From assembly GCA_900539855.1 (NCBI GenBank), contig UQDO01000018.1, positions 1-37,971 on the forward strand: DNA of 37,971 nt, read 5' to 3'. Below the pieces are notes generated by a model. That model had not been told where the DNA came from. It saw only the letters and a program-made list of their open reading frames with translations, and ran no database searches. The number at the start of each line of letters is the position of its first letter. Position 1 is the first letter of the stretch. Source of the stretch: an uncultured Oscillospiraceae bacterium. Lineage in GTDB: Bacteria; Bacillota; Clostridia; Oscillospirales; Acutalibacteraceae. Both the position numbers and the translations under genes were made by a program. Positions 14,206 through 23,400 of this stretch are shown in pieces.

Positions 14206-16668
14206 TCATGCGTTCGCATGTTCATCCTTTACCACGGTAAATTCACCGTCTTTGAAGGTGCATACGGCGCTGTCGCCCTTTTTAAGGGTGGAATCAAGTA
14301 TTCTTTCGCTTAGCATATCCTCTATCTTCGTCTGTATGGCTCTGCGGAGCGGTCTCGCACCGTAGGTGTCGTCATATCCGGACGACGCTATCTCCTTTAC
14401 CGCACTGTCATCAAACCGCAGATCAATGCCGAGTGATGAAAGTCTGGCTGAGAGAGACGCCAGCATCTTTCCGGCTATCTCACGTATTTTATCGGCAGTC
14501 AACCTGTTGAATATTATGATGTCGTCAACACGGTTGAGGAACTCAGGTCTGAATGCCTTTTTCAGTTCGTCGAGTATCTTCTCCCTTGCCGCTTCCTCGC
14601 CCGTTTCGGCAGTCGTCCCAAAGCCGAGCGCCTTTGCCTTTTCGGTAAGATGCCTTGCACCTAAATTTGAAGTCATTATAATGCAGGTATTCTTGAAATT
14701 CACGGTGCGTCCTTTCGAGTCGGTCAGCCTGCCGTCGTCAAGTATCTGCAAAAGGATGTTGAACACATCGGGGTGCGCCTTTTCTATTTCATCAAACAGA
14801 ACTACCGAATACGGTGACCGGCGTATCTTTTCGGTGAGCTGTCCGCCCTCTTCAAAGCCGACATATCCCGGCGGCGATCCTATAAGGCGCGACACCGTGT
14901 GCTTTTCCATGTATTCCGACATGTCAAGCCTTATCATGGCATTTTCGCTGCCGAACATAGCCTCAGCCAGTGCCTTGCAAAGCTCGGTCTTGCCCACGCC
15001 GGTGGGTCCGAGGAAAATAAACGAACCTATGGGGCGGTCAGGGTCTTTAAGACCAACTCTGCCGCGGCGTATCGCCCTTGCGACCGCCGAAACGGCGGTA
15101 CTTTGCCCTACAATGCGCTCGTGCAGAACCTCCTCCAGCTTTAAAAGCCGTTCGCTTTCGGTCTCGGTCAGCTGGCTGACCGGTATTTTTGTGGTGGCGG
15201 ATACAAGATCGGCAATATCCTCAGCCGTTACCCTCTCACCGGAATTTTCATTTGCCGCCGACCATTCGGTCTTTCTGCCTTTAAGCCGCTCGCTAAGCTC
15301 ACGCTCTTTATCGCGCAGTCCTGCCGCCTTTTCATAATCCTGTGCAAGGATAGCGGAGTTTTTTTCCTCGCCGACCCTTTTAAGCTCCTGCTCGAGCTGC
15401 TTTACCTCATCGGGAGCAGTTGACGCGTTAAGGCGTACCCTTGATGCCGCCTCGTCTATAAGGTCGATAGCCTTGTCGGGCAGATAGCGGTCGGAAATAT
15501 AACGTGCGGACAGCTTCACCGCCGCATCGATAGCCTCGTCGGTTATCTTTACCTTGTGATGCGCCTCGTATTTGTCGCGCAGTCCCTTCAGTATGGCTGT
15601 CGCGTCCTCCTCGCTCGGCTCGCCCACCGTAACGGGCTGAAAACGTCTTTCCAAAGCCGCATCCTTCTCAATGTTCCTGCGGTATTCGTCCAAGGTAGTG
15701 GCGCCTATCACCTGAAGTTCGCCGCGGGCTAAGGACGGCTTTAAAATGTTGGCGGCGTCTATAGAGCCGTCAGCCGACGCTCCGGCACCGACTATGGTGT
15801 GTATCTCATCTATAAACAGAATAACGTCGTCCGACGACGTCACCTCGTCAATGGCATTTTTAATGCGCTCCTCAAAGTCTCCGCGGTACTTTGTACCGGC
15901 TATCATTCCGGTAAGATCAAGGGCAATGACCCGTTTGTCTTTCAGAATATCCGGTGCGTCGCCCGATGCTATTTTAAGTGCCAGACCCTCCGCAATGGCG
16001 GTTTTGCCGACGCCCGGCTCACCTATAAGACAGGGGTTGTTCTTGGTCCTGCGGCAAAGTATCTGTATCACACGTTCTATCTCGTTTTTTCTGCCTATGA
16101 CCGGGTCTATCTTTCCTTTTTTTGCAAGGGCGGTAAGATCCCTGCCGTATTTGTCGAGCGTTGGGGTCTTTTTTTGTTTTCTGTCGGTTTTCTGCCTGTC
16201 GTGCCCGTCGTTCTGATCATCGGGAAGCGACCCTGACGCCTCGGCGGCGCGCTCTGACAGCGTGGCGATATCGACACCGAGATCGCCGAGGAATCGTATG
16301 GCGTAGTTGTCGCCTTCGCTGAGTATTCCCATAAGTATATGCTCGGTACCCACAAATGTGTTGCCCATCTCACGCGTACCGGCAACCGCGACCTCTATTA
16401 CGCGTTTGGCGCGGGGTGTAAGATTTTCGGGCGACAGCCTTGTGGGCGAACCGGTCCCTATATTGCTCTTTATAAGCTCGGTCACCTTCTCTTTTGTCAC
16501 ACCCACCTCCGACAGCAGCTGCGACGCGACCGAGTCCTCGACCGATAAAAGTCCCAGCAGCAAATGCTCGCTGCCAATGTATGTGTGTCCGAGCTGTTCC
16601 GCCCCGATTATGGAGTAATTCAGCGCAGCGTTTGCTTTACCAGTAAAGCCTCCGAAATTATATCTCAT
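14206..16668 (-). CDS. clpC: ClpC ATPase, ClpP-associated unfoldase
   Basis: An 820-residue Hsp100 unfoldase that feeds substrates to ClpP. Order: two Clp N repeats (about 1-140), AAA1 with Walker A GEPGVGKT (216-223) and VILFIDEIH, a middle domain with a UVR-type segment (ILAQDYEKAAGLRDKERELSERL), AAA2 with GPTGVGKT and LGRL-type sensor regions, and a ClpP-docking LGF tripeptide in KALGFG. The C-terminal region is complete. The SD AAGGGGG lies 9 bp before the ATG. It is the last gene of ctsR-mcsA-mcsB-clpC, 68 bp after mcsB, and shares the CtsR-controlled promoter. Confidence 0.98.
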   Translation of the reverse strand: MRYNFGGFTGKANAALNYSIIGAEQLGHTYIGSEHLLLGLLSVEDSVASQLLSEVGVTKEKVTELIKSNIGTGSPTRLSPENLTPRAKRVIEVAVAGTREMGNTFVGTEHILMGILSEGDNYAIRFLGDLGVDIATLSERAAEASGSLPDDQNDGHDRQKTDRKQKKTPTLDKYGRDLTALAKKGKIDPVIGRKNEIERVIQILCRRTKNNPCLIGEPGVGKTAIAEGLALKIASGDAPDILKDKRVIALDLTGMIAGTKYRGDFEERIKNAIDEVTSSDDVILFIDEIHTIVGAGASADGSIDAANILKPSLARGELQVIGATTLDEYRRNIEKDAALERRFQPVTVGEPSEEDATAILKGLRDKYEAHHKVKITDEAIDAAVKLSARYISDRYLPDKAIDLIDEAASRVRLNASTAPDEVKQLEQELKRVGEEKNSAILAQDYEKAAGLRDKERELSERLKGRKTEWSAANENSGERVTAEDIADLVSATTKIPVSQLTETESERLLKLEEVLHERIVGQSTAVSAVARAIRRGRVGLKDPDRPIGSFIFLGPTGVGKTELCKALAEAMFGSENAMIRLDMSEYMEKHTVSRLIGSPPGYVGFEEGGQLTEKIRRSPYSVVLFDEIEKAHPDVFNILLQILDDGRLTDSKGRTVNFKNTCIIMTSNLGARHLTEKAKALGFGTTAETGEEAAREKILDELKKAFRPEFLNRVDDIIIFNRLTADKIREIAGKMLASLSARLSSLGIDLRFDDSAVKEIASSGYDDTYGARPLRRAIQTKIEDMLSERILDSTLKKGDSAVCTFKDGEFTVVKDEHANA

Positions 16669-16736
16669 AGGTCAAAGCCCCCTTATTTCGTTATCCGGTC
16701 AATATATATTTTTGCCGGGTAAATATAGATTTAATA

Positions 16737-17747
16737 TCATACTTCTATGCCTTTCAGCAGTCCTCTCACCGAGTCTGCCCTTAAAACGTCCGTATCATTC
16801 GAAGCAGAGCTTCCTTTTTGCAGCGTCAGTGTCGCAGGCTGCATTGATATGAAAATATTGAATGGCTGCACACCGTACGGCAGCGATATCACTCCGGCTC
16901 TCTGTCCCAGCATTATATCCGATACCCTGCTCATCATCTCGGCAGTGCCGAGCTTTCTTGCGTATTTCAGTATTCCGAACGACCGGCAGCATATGTCGGC
17001 AAGCGACACTTTGTCGGCAGCAGCCATGAGTGCGGCTTCCCTGCCCGTTATCTGGTTGGCAATGCTGACAAGCCCCTCAGCCGCGCTGCTTTCCGATGTT
17101 CCGAGAGTCACCTGATTTGACAGCTGATAGACCGACGCCGTCGCCTTGCTGCCCTCGCCGTAAAATCCGCGGAATACAAGCCCCAGCTTTCCCATTGCCG
17201 AGCTTATGGTTCCAAGCTCGCCGCTTTTTTCAAGCATCGGCAAATGCATCATGACCGACGCGCGCATACCGGTGCCGAGATTGGTCGGGCAGGCTGTAAG
17301 ATAGCCGAGCTTCGGGTCAAAGGCTATATTCAGAACGCCCGATATGGCATCATCGACAGCGCTGCATATACTCAGTGCGTTTTTAACGTCAAGTCCGCCT
17401 TTTATGACCTGTACCCTTATGTGATCTTCCTCACCTATCATTATGCTGACCGTACCATCCTCGGACAAAAACAGTATTCCGCTTTTGTCCGATGACGCAA
17501 ACTGAGGACTTATAAGGTGCTTTTCGACCATCGAATATATCTCGACCTCGCTTATATCGTCCATATCTATGCGCTTATATTTTCCGCCGGGGAGCGAAGC
17601 TCCAGCCACAGCCCTTGCTATGCTTTCGTTGACGCTTCTTTTAGCGCTCATTTCAAGACGTGACGGGAAAGGAACGCCGTCAAGATTTCTTGCAAGACGT
17701 ATACGGGTGCTGAGCACAGCGCTTTTATTTTCACCTTCGTACCACAT
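16737..17747 (-). CDS. mcsB: McsB protein-arginine kinase
   Basis: Phosphorylates arginines on damaged proteins and on CtsR, marking them for ClpC-ClpP. The 336-residue protein is of the phosphagen kinase fold: STRIRLARN (13-21), the EEDH acidic pair (106-109), the active-site CPTNLGTGMR (153-162) and SNQVTLG. It is slightly shorter than the Bacillus protein (about 360) at the C-terminus. The start codon overlaps the mcsA stop (TAATG), so translation is coupled to its activator McsA. Confidence 0.97.
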   Translation of the reverse strand: MWYEGENKSAVLSTRIRLARNLDGVPFPSRLEMSAKRSVNESIARAVAGASLPGGKYKRIDMDDISEVEIYSMVEKHLISPQFASSDKSGILFLSEDGTVSIMIGEEDHIRVQVIKGGLDVKNALSICSAVDDAISGVLNIAFDPKLGYLTACPTNLGTGMRASVMMHLPMLEKSGELGTISSAMGKLGLVFRGFYGEGSKATASVYQLSNQVTLGTSESSAAEGLVSIANQITGREAALMAAADKVSLADICCRSFGILKYARKLGTAEMMSRVSDIMLGQRAGVISLPYGVQPFNIFISMQPATLTLQKGSSASNDTDVLRADSVRGLLKGIEV

Positions 17748-18238
17748 TATTTATCACCCTCCAGACCCTTTATCTCGTCGCGGAGCAGTGCTGCTTTTTC
17801 GTATTCCTCGTTTTCCACCGCGGTTTTCAGCTGTATTTTAAGTTCTTCTACCCTGATCTTTTCAGTGTCGGCAGTGCCTTCCTCACACCTTTCAGGTCTT
17901 TTCGGCACCTTGCCTGCGTGGGTCGTGGTGCCGTGGATCTTTGCAATGGCAGGACGCAGCTGCTTTTCAAAAAATTTATAGCACCTCGCGCAGCCGACCC
18001 TGCCTGTTCTCGATATTTCATTGAAGCTGATACCGCAGCAATCGCAGCGCGGAGTATCCGCTTCTTCCTTTGTATCTATAAGCGACGACAGTATCTTGAA
18101 CAGCTCGCTTCCGTAAATATCGGTCACCTTCAGCGACTCGGCACACTTTTCGCATAGATACGAGTCGTTCACGACACCGTCAACGACCGAGCGTATGTGC
18201 CGGGTCGCCTCGCGCTGTTTACATTTCTGACAAAGCAT
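17747..18238 (-). CDS. mcsA: McsA, zinc-finger activator of McsB
   Basis: A 163-residue protein with two pairs of CxxC (CQKC and CEKC in the first 32 residues; CDCC and CARC further on) and a C-terminal UVR motif (ENEEYEKAALLRDEIKGLE), the standard McsA architecture. McsA stimulates the arginine kinase McsB and senses thiol stress. It is 9 bp downstream of ctsR and overlaps the mcsB start by one base. Confidence 0.95.
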   Translation of the reverse strand: MLCQKCKQREATRHIRSVVDGVVNDSYLCEKCAESLKVTDIYGSELFKILSSLIDTKEEADTPRCDCCGISFNEISRTGRVGCARCYKFFEKQLRPAIAKIHGTTTHAGKVPKRPERCEEGTADTEKIRVEELKIQLKTAVENEEYEKAALLRDEIKGLEGDK

Positions 18239-18247
18239 AAAATCACC

Positions 18248-18700
18248 TCAAACCTGTGACAGCAGCATCTGTTTCACGGCTGCCGCCCTTAAAGCATCTC
18301 TGAGACCGACCGGTACATTTGACATCACCTGTGATGATATTGCCGAATACATAAGTCTTGCCGCAGTGTCGGTAAGCAGTCCGCCCCGGCGACAGTTGTC
18401 AAGTATCACCCTTGCGGTATTGTCGTCAAGCTCCTTGCCTATTATATTGACTATATGCATAATGGCGGAGGATTTATCAAGGTGTACCCTCGTAATTTTT
18501 ATAAATCCTCCGCCGCCCCGGCGGCTCTCAACTATATACCCTTGCTCGGGGACGAACCTTGAGGATATGACATAATTTATCTGGCTCGGCACGCAGCCGA
18601 TATGCGAGGCAAGCTCGTTGCGCTTTATTTCAGCCGATCCGTCACCCGATTCATCAAGCATCCTGTTTATTTCATCGGCTATAACATCACTCAGTCTCAT
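18248..18700 (-). CDS. ctsR: CtsR, heat-shock repressor
   Basis: A 150-residue winged-helix repressor of clp genes. The helix-turn-helix (SHIGCVPSQINYVISSRF, about 32-49) is followed by the tetraglycine wing RRGGGG (60-65), which acts as the thermosensor and whose Arg is targeted by McsB in Bacillus. The C-terminal dimer helices (TDTAARLMYSAI) are present. It heads the operon and its own promoter contains its operator (18770-18786), so it is autoregulated. Confidence 0.97.
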   Translation of the reverse strand: MRLSDVIADEINRMLDESGDGSAEIKRNELASHIGCVPSQINYVISSRFVPEQGYIVESRRGGGGFIKITRVHLDKSSAIMHIVNIIGKELDDNTARVILDNCRRGGLLTDTAARLMYSAISSQVMSNVPVGLRDALRAAAVKQMLLSQV

Positions 18701-18756
18701 TTCTTTCTCCTTTTGCCGCTATAATCCTGCGTCAGCAGATATTTTTTACTGATATG

Positions 18757-18786
18757 ATTGTAGCATAAAAGTCAAAGATAGTCAAA
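18757..18786 (-). promoter_or_regulatory. ctsR operon promoter with overlapping CtsR box
   Basis: On the minus strand TTGACT (18785-18780), 17 bp, TACAAT (18762-18757). On the + strand AGTCAAA-GAT-AGTCAAA (18770-18786) matches the CtsR operator (A/G)GTCAAA-NAN-(A/G)GTCAAA at every specified position; it covers the -35 and half the spacer. A third heptad-like GTCAAA follows at 18787-18792. Confidence 0.93.
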
Positions 18787-18904
18787 GTCAAATTTTCACC
18801 TGTTGCATATAGTCGGTGCCCGAAATTTTAATTTACATAGTCTTTGCTTCGGTTTTCTCGGATTTTTTACGGTTTTCTGAATATTTCTGATTTTCGTTTC
18901 TTTC

Positions 18905-18931
18905 ACACTTTCCTTCTTTCATCATAGTATG
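18905..18931 (+). promoter_or_regulatory. Possible mother-cell sporulation promoter of the Cys/Gly-rich peptide
   Basis: AC (18905-18906), 16 bp, CATAGTATG (18923-18931) resembles a sigma-K promoter (AC, N16-17, CATANNNTA). A start about 9 bases downstream would sit just before the SD AGGAGG (18948-18953). No good sigma-A hexamers were seen here. Weak evidence because the -35 is only two bases. Confidence 0.3.
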
Positions 18932-18963
18932 TCATAGAAGATCGGAAAGGAGGAAACAAACAC

Positions 18964-19110
18964 ATGTGTAACGGCTTTGGCTCAAATAACTGCTGCTGGA
19001 TAATCATACTTCTCATAATCGTATTCTGCTGCTGCGGTAACGGATGCGGCAATGGAAGCGGTTGCGGTAACAGCGGTAACGGTTGCGGTGATTGCGGCTG
19101 CGGCTGCTGA
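18964..19110 (+). CDS. 48-residue membrane peptide with Cys/Gly-rich tail
   Basis: A small gene supported by AGGAGG (18948-18953) 10 bp before the ATG and by its own terminator at 19130-19167. The peptide starts MCNGFGSNNCC, has a single hydrophobic segment (WIIILLIIVFCCC, 12-24) and ends in 24 residues made only of Gly, Cys, Asn, Ser and Asp, finishing CGCGC. In all 14 of 48 residues are cysteine. I do not know a function. The layout (short anchor plus low-complexity Gly/Cys tail) recalls small spore-coat or membrane micro-proteins of Firmicutes, and the possible sigma-K-like site is consistent. Metal or thiol chemistry is another possibility. It lies between divergent ctsR and alr. Confidence 0.8.
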   Translation: MCNGFGSNNCCWIIILLIIVFCCCGNGCGNGSGCGNSGNGCGDCGCGC

Positions 19111-19129
19111 TCCCCTTCTCCTTCAGAAG

Positions 19130-19167
19130 TTCCGGGCGCCCCTTATAAGGCGGCCCGGAATTTTTTT
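19130..19167 (+). terminator. Terminator of the Cys/Gly-rich peptide gene
   Basis: TTCCGGGC (19130-19137) pairs with GCCCGGAA (19153-19160), with an inner GCC/GGC, followed by TTTTTTT (19161-19167). Confidence 0.93.
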
Positions 19168-19186
19168 ATATTGCTGTTTTTTTCAC

Positions 19187-19215
19187 TTGCATAATCGCTA
19201 ATATTAATATAATAT
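19187..19215 (+). promoter_or_regulatory. Probable sigma-A promoter of alr-lacZ
   Basis: TTGCAT (19187-19192) followed by a -10 region at 19208-19215, readable as TATAAT with a 15-bp spacer or TAATAT with 17 bp. It leaves a leader of about 70 bases before alr. No T-box or riboswitch was recognised in the leader. Confidence 0.45.
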
Positions 19216-19290
19216 AAAATGTATGGGATATTGTGTCTAAATAACGACGCAACAAAAAAATATTTCAATTAATAAGGACCTGTTTTAAAT

Positions 19291-20475
19291 ATGGAATACC
19301 TTAAACGCACATGGGCTGAGATAGATCTTGATAAAGCCCTTGATAACTGGCAGCATATAAAGGCTGCCGCGAACGGCAGATACATAATGCCTGTAGTAAA
19401 GGCGGACGCATACGGTCACGGTGCGAATATGCTGGCGGCGCTTTATGAGCAAAACGGTGCCGAGGGCTTTGCCGTTTCAAACATAAACGAGGCTATAAAG
19501 CTCAGAAAATTCGGTATTGCAAAAAACATTCTTGTGCTCGGATTTACCCCGGTCGAATATATTGAGCAGCTTTATGCCTTCAACATAACGCAGACCGTTT
19601 ACTGTGCAGACTACGCAAAAAAGCTGTCGGCGGCTGCCGACTCCAAAAATCTTGTTATAAAGGTGCATATTAAGCTCGACACCGGCATGTGCCGCATAGG
19701 CTTTGACTGCCGCGGAGACGGCGGCGATGAAAAGGAGCTTTCGGAGCTTATCGATACACTTTCCCTGCCCAGCCTGCATTTTGAGGGTATATTCACGCAT
19801 TTTTCCTGCTCGGACAGCGTTGATGACGGGGACATAAGCTTTTCAGACGGTCAGTATGACCGGTTTATAAAGACCGTAGACAGGCTGACCTCACTCGGTC
19901 ACACCTTCAAATATGTGCACTGCTGCAATTCGGCGGCGTCGCTGCTCAGAGACGACGAGGGAAATCTTATAAGACCGGGCATCATACTGTACGGTGCAGC
20001 ACCGGCTGCCGGGCTGCCGCTCGGCTACACTCCGGTGCCGGTCATGTCGGTAAAGTCGTCTGTATCAATGGTCAAAACGCTTTTTGAGGGCGACGAGGTA
20101 AGCTACGGCAGAACATATAAGGTATCAAAGCCCCTTCGTGTCGCCACGGTGCCGATAGGATATGCCGACGGATACCCGAGGGCAATGTCGGGCAGCGGCA
20201 AGGTGATAATAAACGGCAGCTACGCACCGGTCATAGGCAGGGTGTGCATGGATCAGATGATGGTCGATATAACCGGAATTGACTGTGTTGATATCGGGAC
20301 ACCGGTGACCGTAATAGGCACTGAGGGCGATCTTTCGGTATCATTTGACGATATTGCCGCAGCCTGCGGTACGATATCGTACGAGATAATGTGCAACGTA
20401 TCTATAAGAATGCCGCGCGTTTACAAAAAGGACGGTAAAACCGTTGAGGTTATTTATTTAGGAGGTACCCTATGA
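19291..20475 (+). CDS. alr: Alanine racemase
   Basis: A PLP enzyme making D-alanine for peptidoglycan. The 394-residue protein has the PLP lysine in VVKADAYGHG (Lys37), the fold-type III barrel with HIKLDTGMCRIGF, and the catalytic tyrosine in SYGRTY (Tyr272); the C-terminal beta domain with GRVCMDQMMVDIT is complete. The SD is weak (AAGGA about 14 bp upstream), but the ATG matches the family N-terminus. The last bases overlap lacZ, so the two are one transcription unit. Because the partner is catabolic, this copy could be a second racemase; nothing in the window settles that. Confidence 0.95.
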   Translation: MEYLKRTWAEIDLDKALDNWQHIKAAANGRYIMPVVKADAYGHGANMLAALYEQNGAEGFAVSNINEAIKLRKFGIAKNILVLGFTPVEYIEQLYAFNITQTVYCADYAKKLSAAADSKNLVIKVHIKLDTGMCRIGFDCRGDGGDEKELSELIDTLSLPSLHFEGIFTHFSCSDSVDDGDISFSDGQYDRFIKTVDRLTSLGHTFKYVHCCNSAASLLRDDEGNLIRPGIILYGAAPAAGLPLGYTPVPVMSVKSSVSMVKTLFEGDEVSYGRTYKVSKPLRVATVPIGYADGYPRAMSGSGKVIINGSYAPVIGRVCMDQMMVDITGIDCVDIGTPVTVIGTEGDLSVSFDDIAAACGTISYEIMCNVSIRMPRVYKKDGKTVEVIYLGGTL

Positions 20476-23400
20476 TGATAAAGGAGCGCTACCATAATGA
20501 TCCCGGAATCACAAGACTCGGCACAGAAGCACCGAGATCTTATTATGTACCTTATTCCACACCGGCTGAGGCCCTTGAAAATTCGCGTGAAAAAAGCGGA
20601 CGGTTCAAGCTGCTTTCAGGCTGCAAATGGGCATTTTCCTATTACGACTCGTTTGAGAACATTCCGGATAATATAACCGACGCGTCTAATGACACTTCAA
20701 AATGGGACCGGCTTTTTGTACCATCTAACTGGCAGCTTCACGGATATGACTCACCGCAGTATACTAACATACGCTACCCATTTCCGGTCGATCTGCCGCG
20801 TGTGCCAAAGACCACCCCTGCCGGCGTTTATTCGACCGATTTTGTCATTGAAAATGATATGGATGTTTTCAATAAATACATTATATTTGAAGGTGTAGAC
20901 TCCTGTCTTTACCTTTATATAAACGGGCAGTTTGTCGGCTACAGTCAGATATCCCACATGGCTGCCGAATATGACATCACTAAGTATCTTCATACCGGCA
21001 AAAACAGGCTGACCGCAATAGTCAGCAAATGGTGCGACGGATCATATCTTGAGGATCAGGACAAATGGCGCCTGTCGGGTATTTTCCGCGACGTTTACCT
21101 GCTTTTCAGACCGAAAGGTCATATAAACGATATTTCGCTGAGGACCGATATTTCCGAGGACTACCGCACCGCCACAATAAAGCTTGATATCGACAGTCCC
21201 GTTTCGGGCGACTCGATCGTGACTATTTTTTCTCCCTCTGGCGACAAAATGGAAGCAACGATGTTTTCAGACGACGGTCATGCCGAATTTACCGTCCGCG
21301 ATCCGCGGCTGTGGAGCGCCGAATATCCGGAGCTTTACACCTGCATTATAGAAAGCGCAAGCGAGTTTATAACGGTACCGGTCGGTATCAGAGAGATAAA
21401 AATAGAAAACGGTGTCATGCGCTTTAACGGCAGGGCGATAAAGCTTAAAGGCGTAAACCGCCATGATTTCAACGCAAAGACCGGCTATGCCTGCTCAGTC
21501 GAGGACATGAAGCGTGACCTTGTGCTCATGAAAAGGCACAATATAAACGCCGTTAGAACCTCGCATTATCCGAACGATCCGAGATTTTACGAGCTGTGTG
21601 ACAAGATGGGCTTTTACGTCATGTGCGAGGCTGATTATGAGGCGCACGGGCTGGGTTGGCCTGCATATGCCAACCGCAACGGCGGCGGCACAAAAATGGC
21701 GGTCAGGGGCACAATTGCCGACCGTCCCGAATGGGAGCATCAGCTTTGCGAGCGCGTGTCGCTGATGGTCGAAAACTTCAAAAATCATCCGTCGATAATT
21801 GCGTGGTCAATGGGCAACGAAGCAGGATACGGCAGAAACGTGGAAAAAGCTCTCATTGCGACCAAGCAGCGCGATGACACGCGTTTCACCCACTACGAGG
21901 GCGCGCCCGGCAACGCCGATATGACCGAATTTATGAAGCTGTACCCAGCCCCACTTGACACGGTCAGCAAAATGTATGCGTCGGAGCAGTGGTGTGAGGA
22001 TTACTGCAATGCGGCACATGACGCAGGCTTCAGCAAGCCGCTTGTGCTTTGCGAATACAGTCACGCCATGGGCAACGGACCGGGTGATCTTAAGGATTAC
22101 TGGGATATCATAAACGCCCATGAAAATTTTATGGGCGGATTTGTCTGGGAATGGTTCAATCACGGACTGTACGCCGGCAAAACGGCTGACGGGAAACCCC
22201 GTTACCTCTACGGCGGCGATTACGGCGAGAAATACCATGACGGCAACTTCTGCTGCGACGGGCTTGTTTCCCCCGATATGCACCCAATGCCGGGGCTTAA
22301 GGACTATAAAAATATTTTGAAGCCGTTTTCGGTAACACCTGTAGATCTCAGCTATGGTGTGTTCGAGATAAAGAACGAGTATGATTTCAGCTATATGTCA
22401 AGGCTTGACGGCTCGTGGGAGCTGACAAGGAACGGTGAGGTAGTAGCGTCGGGCACTATAGGTTCACTTGCGATACCGCCCAAAAAGAGCGAGCGCGTGA
22501 CCCTCGGCTACAGCGTACCGAGCGACGGCAGGTGTTATGTAAGGATCTCTTTTGCCTCGTTCGGAAACATCTATGTGCCGGACGGCGAAATAGTCGGGTT
22601 TGAGCAGTTCAAACTTCCGACCGAAACGGTGCATGCCGAAAAGATCTCGCTCGGCACGGTACATTTTGAGGAAACGGGCAGAAAAATAAAGCTTTATTCC
22701 GACAGCTTCTGTTATATTTACGACAAGGATTGCTGCGCCTTCTCGGAGCTTTCGACAGGCAGAAAAAGCATCCTGAAAAAGCCTATGAATTTCACGTTCT
22801 GGCGTGCACCTATTGACAATGACCGACATGAAAAAGCAAAATTTATAGGAGCCGGTTTCAATGATGCAAAAGCTTATGAATACAACACCGAGATAACCGA
22901 GCACGAAGGCGCGGTGTCGGTCACCTCGCATTTCGGCATGCTGTCGACCGGAAAGTATCCGATTTATAAAATGACCGCCGAATGGACAGTATTTTCCGAC
23001 GGCAGGATAGCGCTGCACCTTAATGCCGAAATGGGCAGCGGACTTACATTTGAGCAGTCGATACCCGACGGTTCGCTCGACGACATTTATGCAGACACGG
23101 GTGTGTTTGTAAATTACATACCGCGTTTCGGAATTGAAATGGAGCTTGAAAACGCCTTTGACACGGTCGAATACTTCGGTATGGGACCGGGCGACTCCTA
23201 TATCGACCGTCACAACTCCTCGTTCATGGGCAGGTTCGAAAACAGGGTTGCACGCGAATATACCAACTATATTATGCCGCAGGACTGCGGAAACCACTGG
23301 AACTCATCGTTTGCCTACGTTCATGACACAAACGGCGTCGGCATCGCCGCATGTGAAGCGGACGAACCGTTCGAGTTTTCCGCAATACCATTTAATTCGG

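Noticed and set aside
19168..19290. T-box or riboswitch before alr
   Set aside because: No T-box sequence, specifier stem or anti-terminator was recognised; the leader is short and AT-rich.
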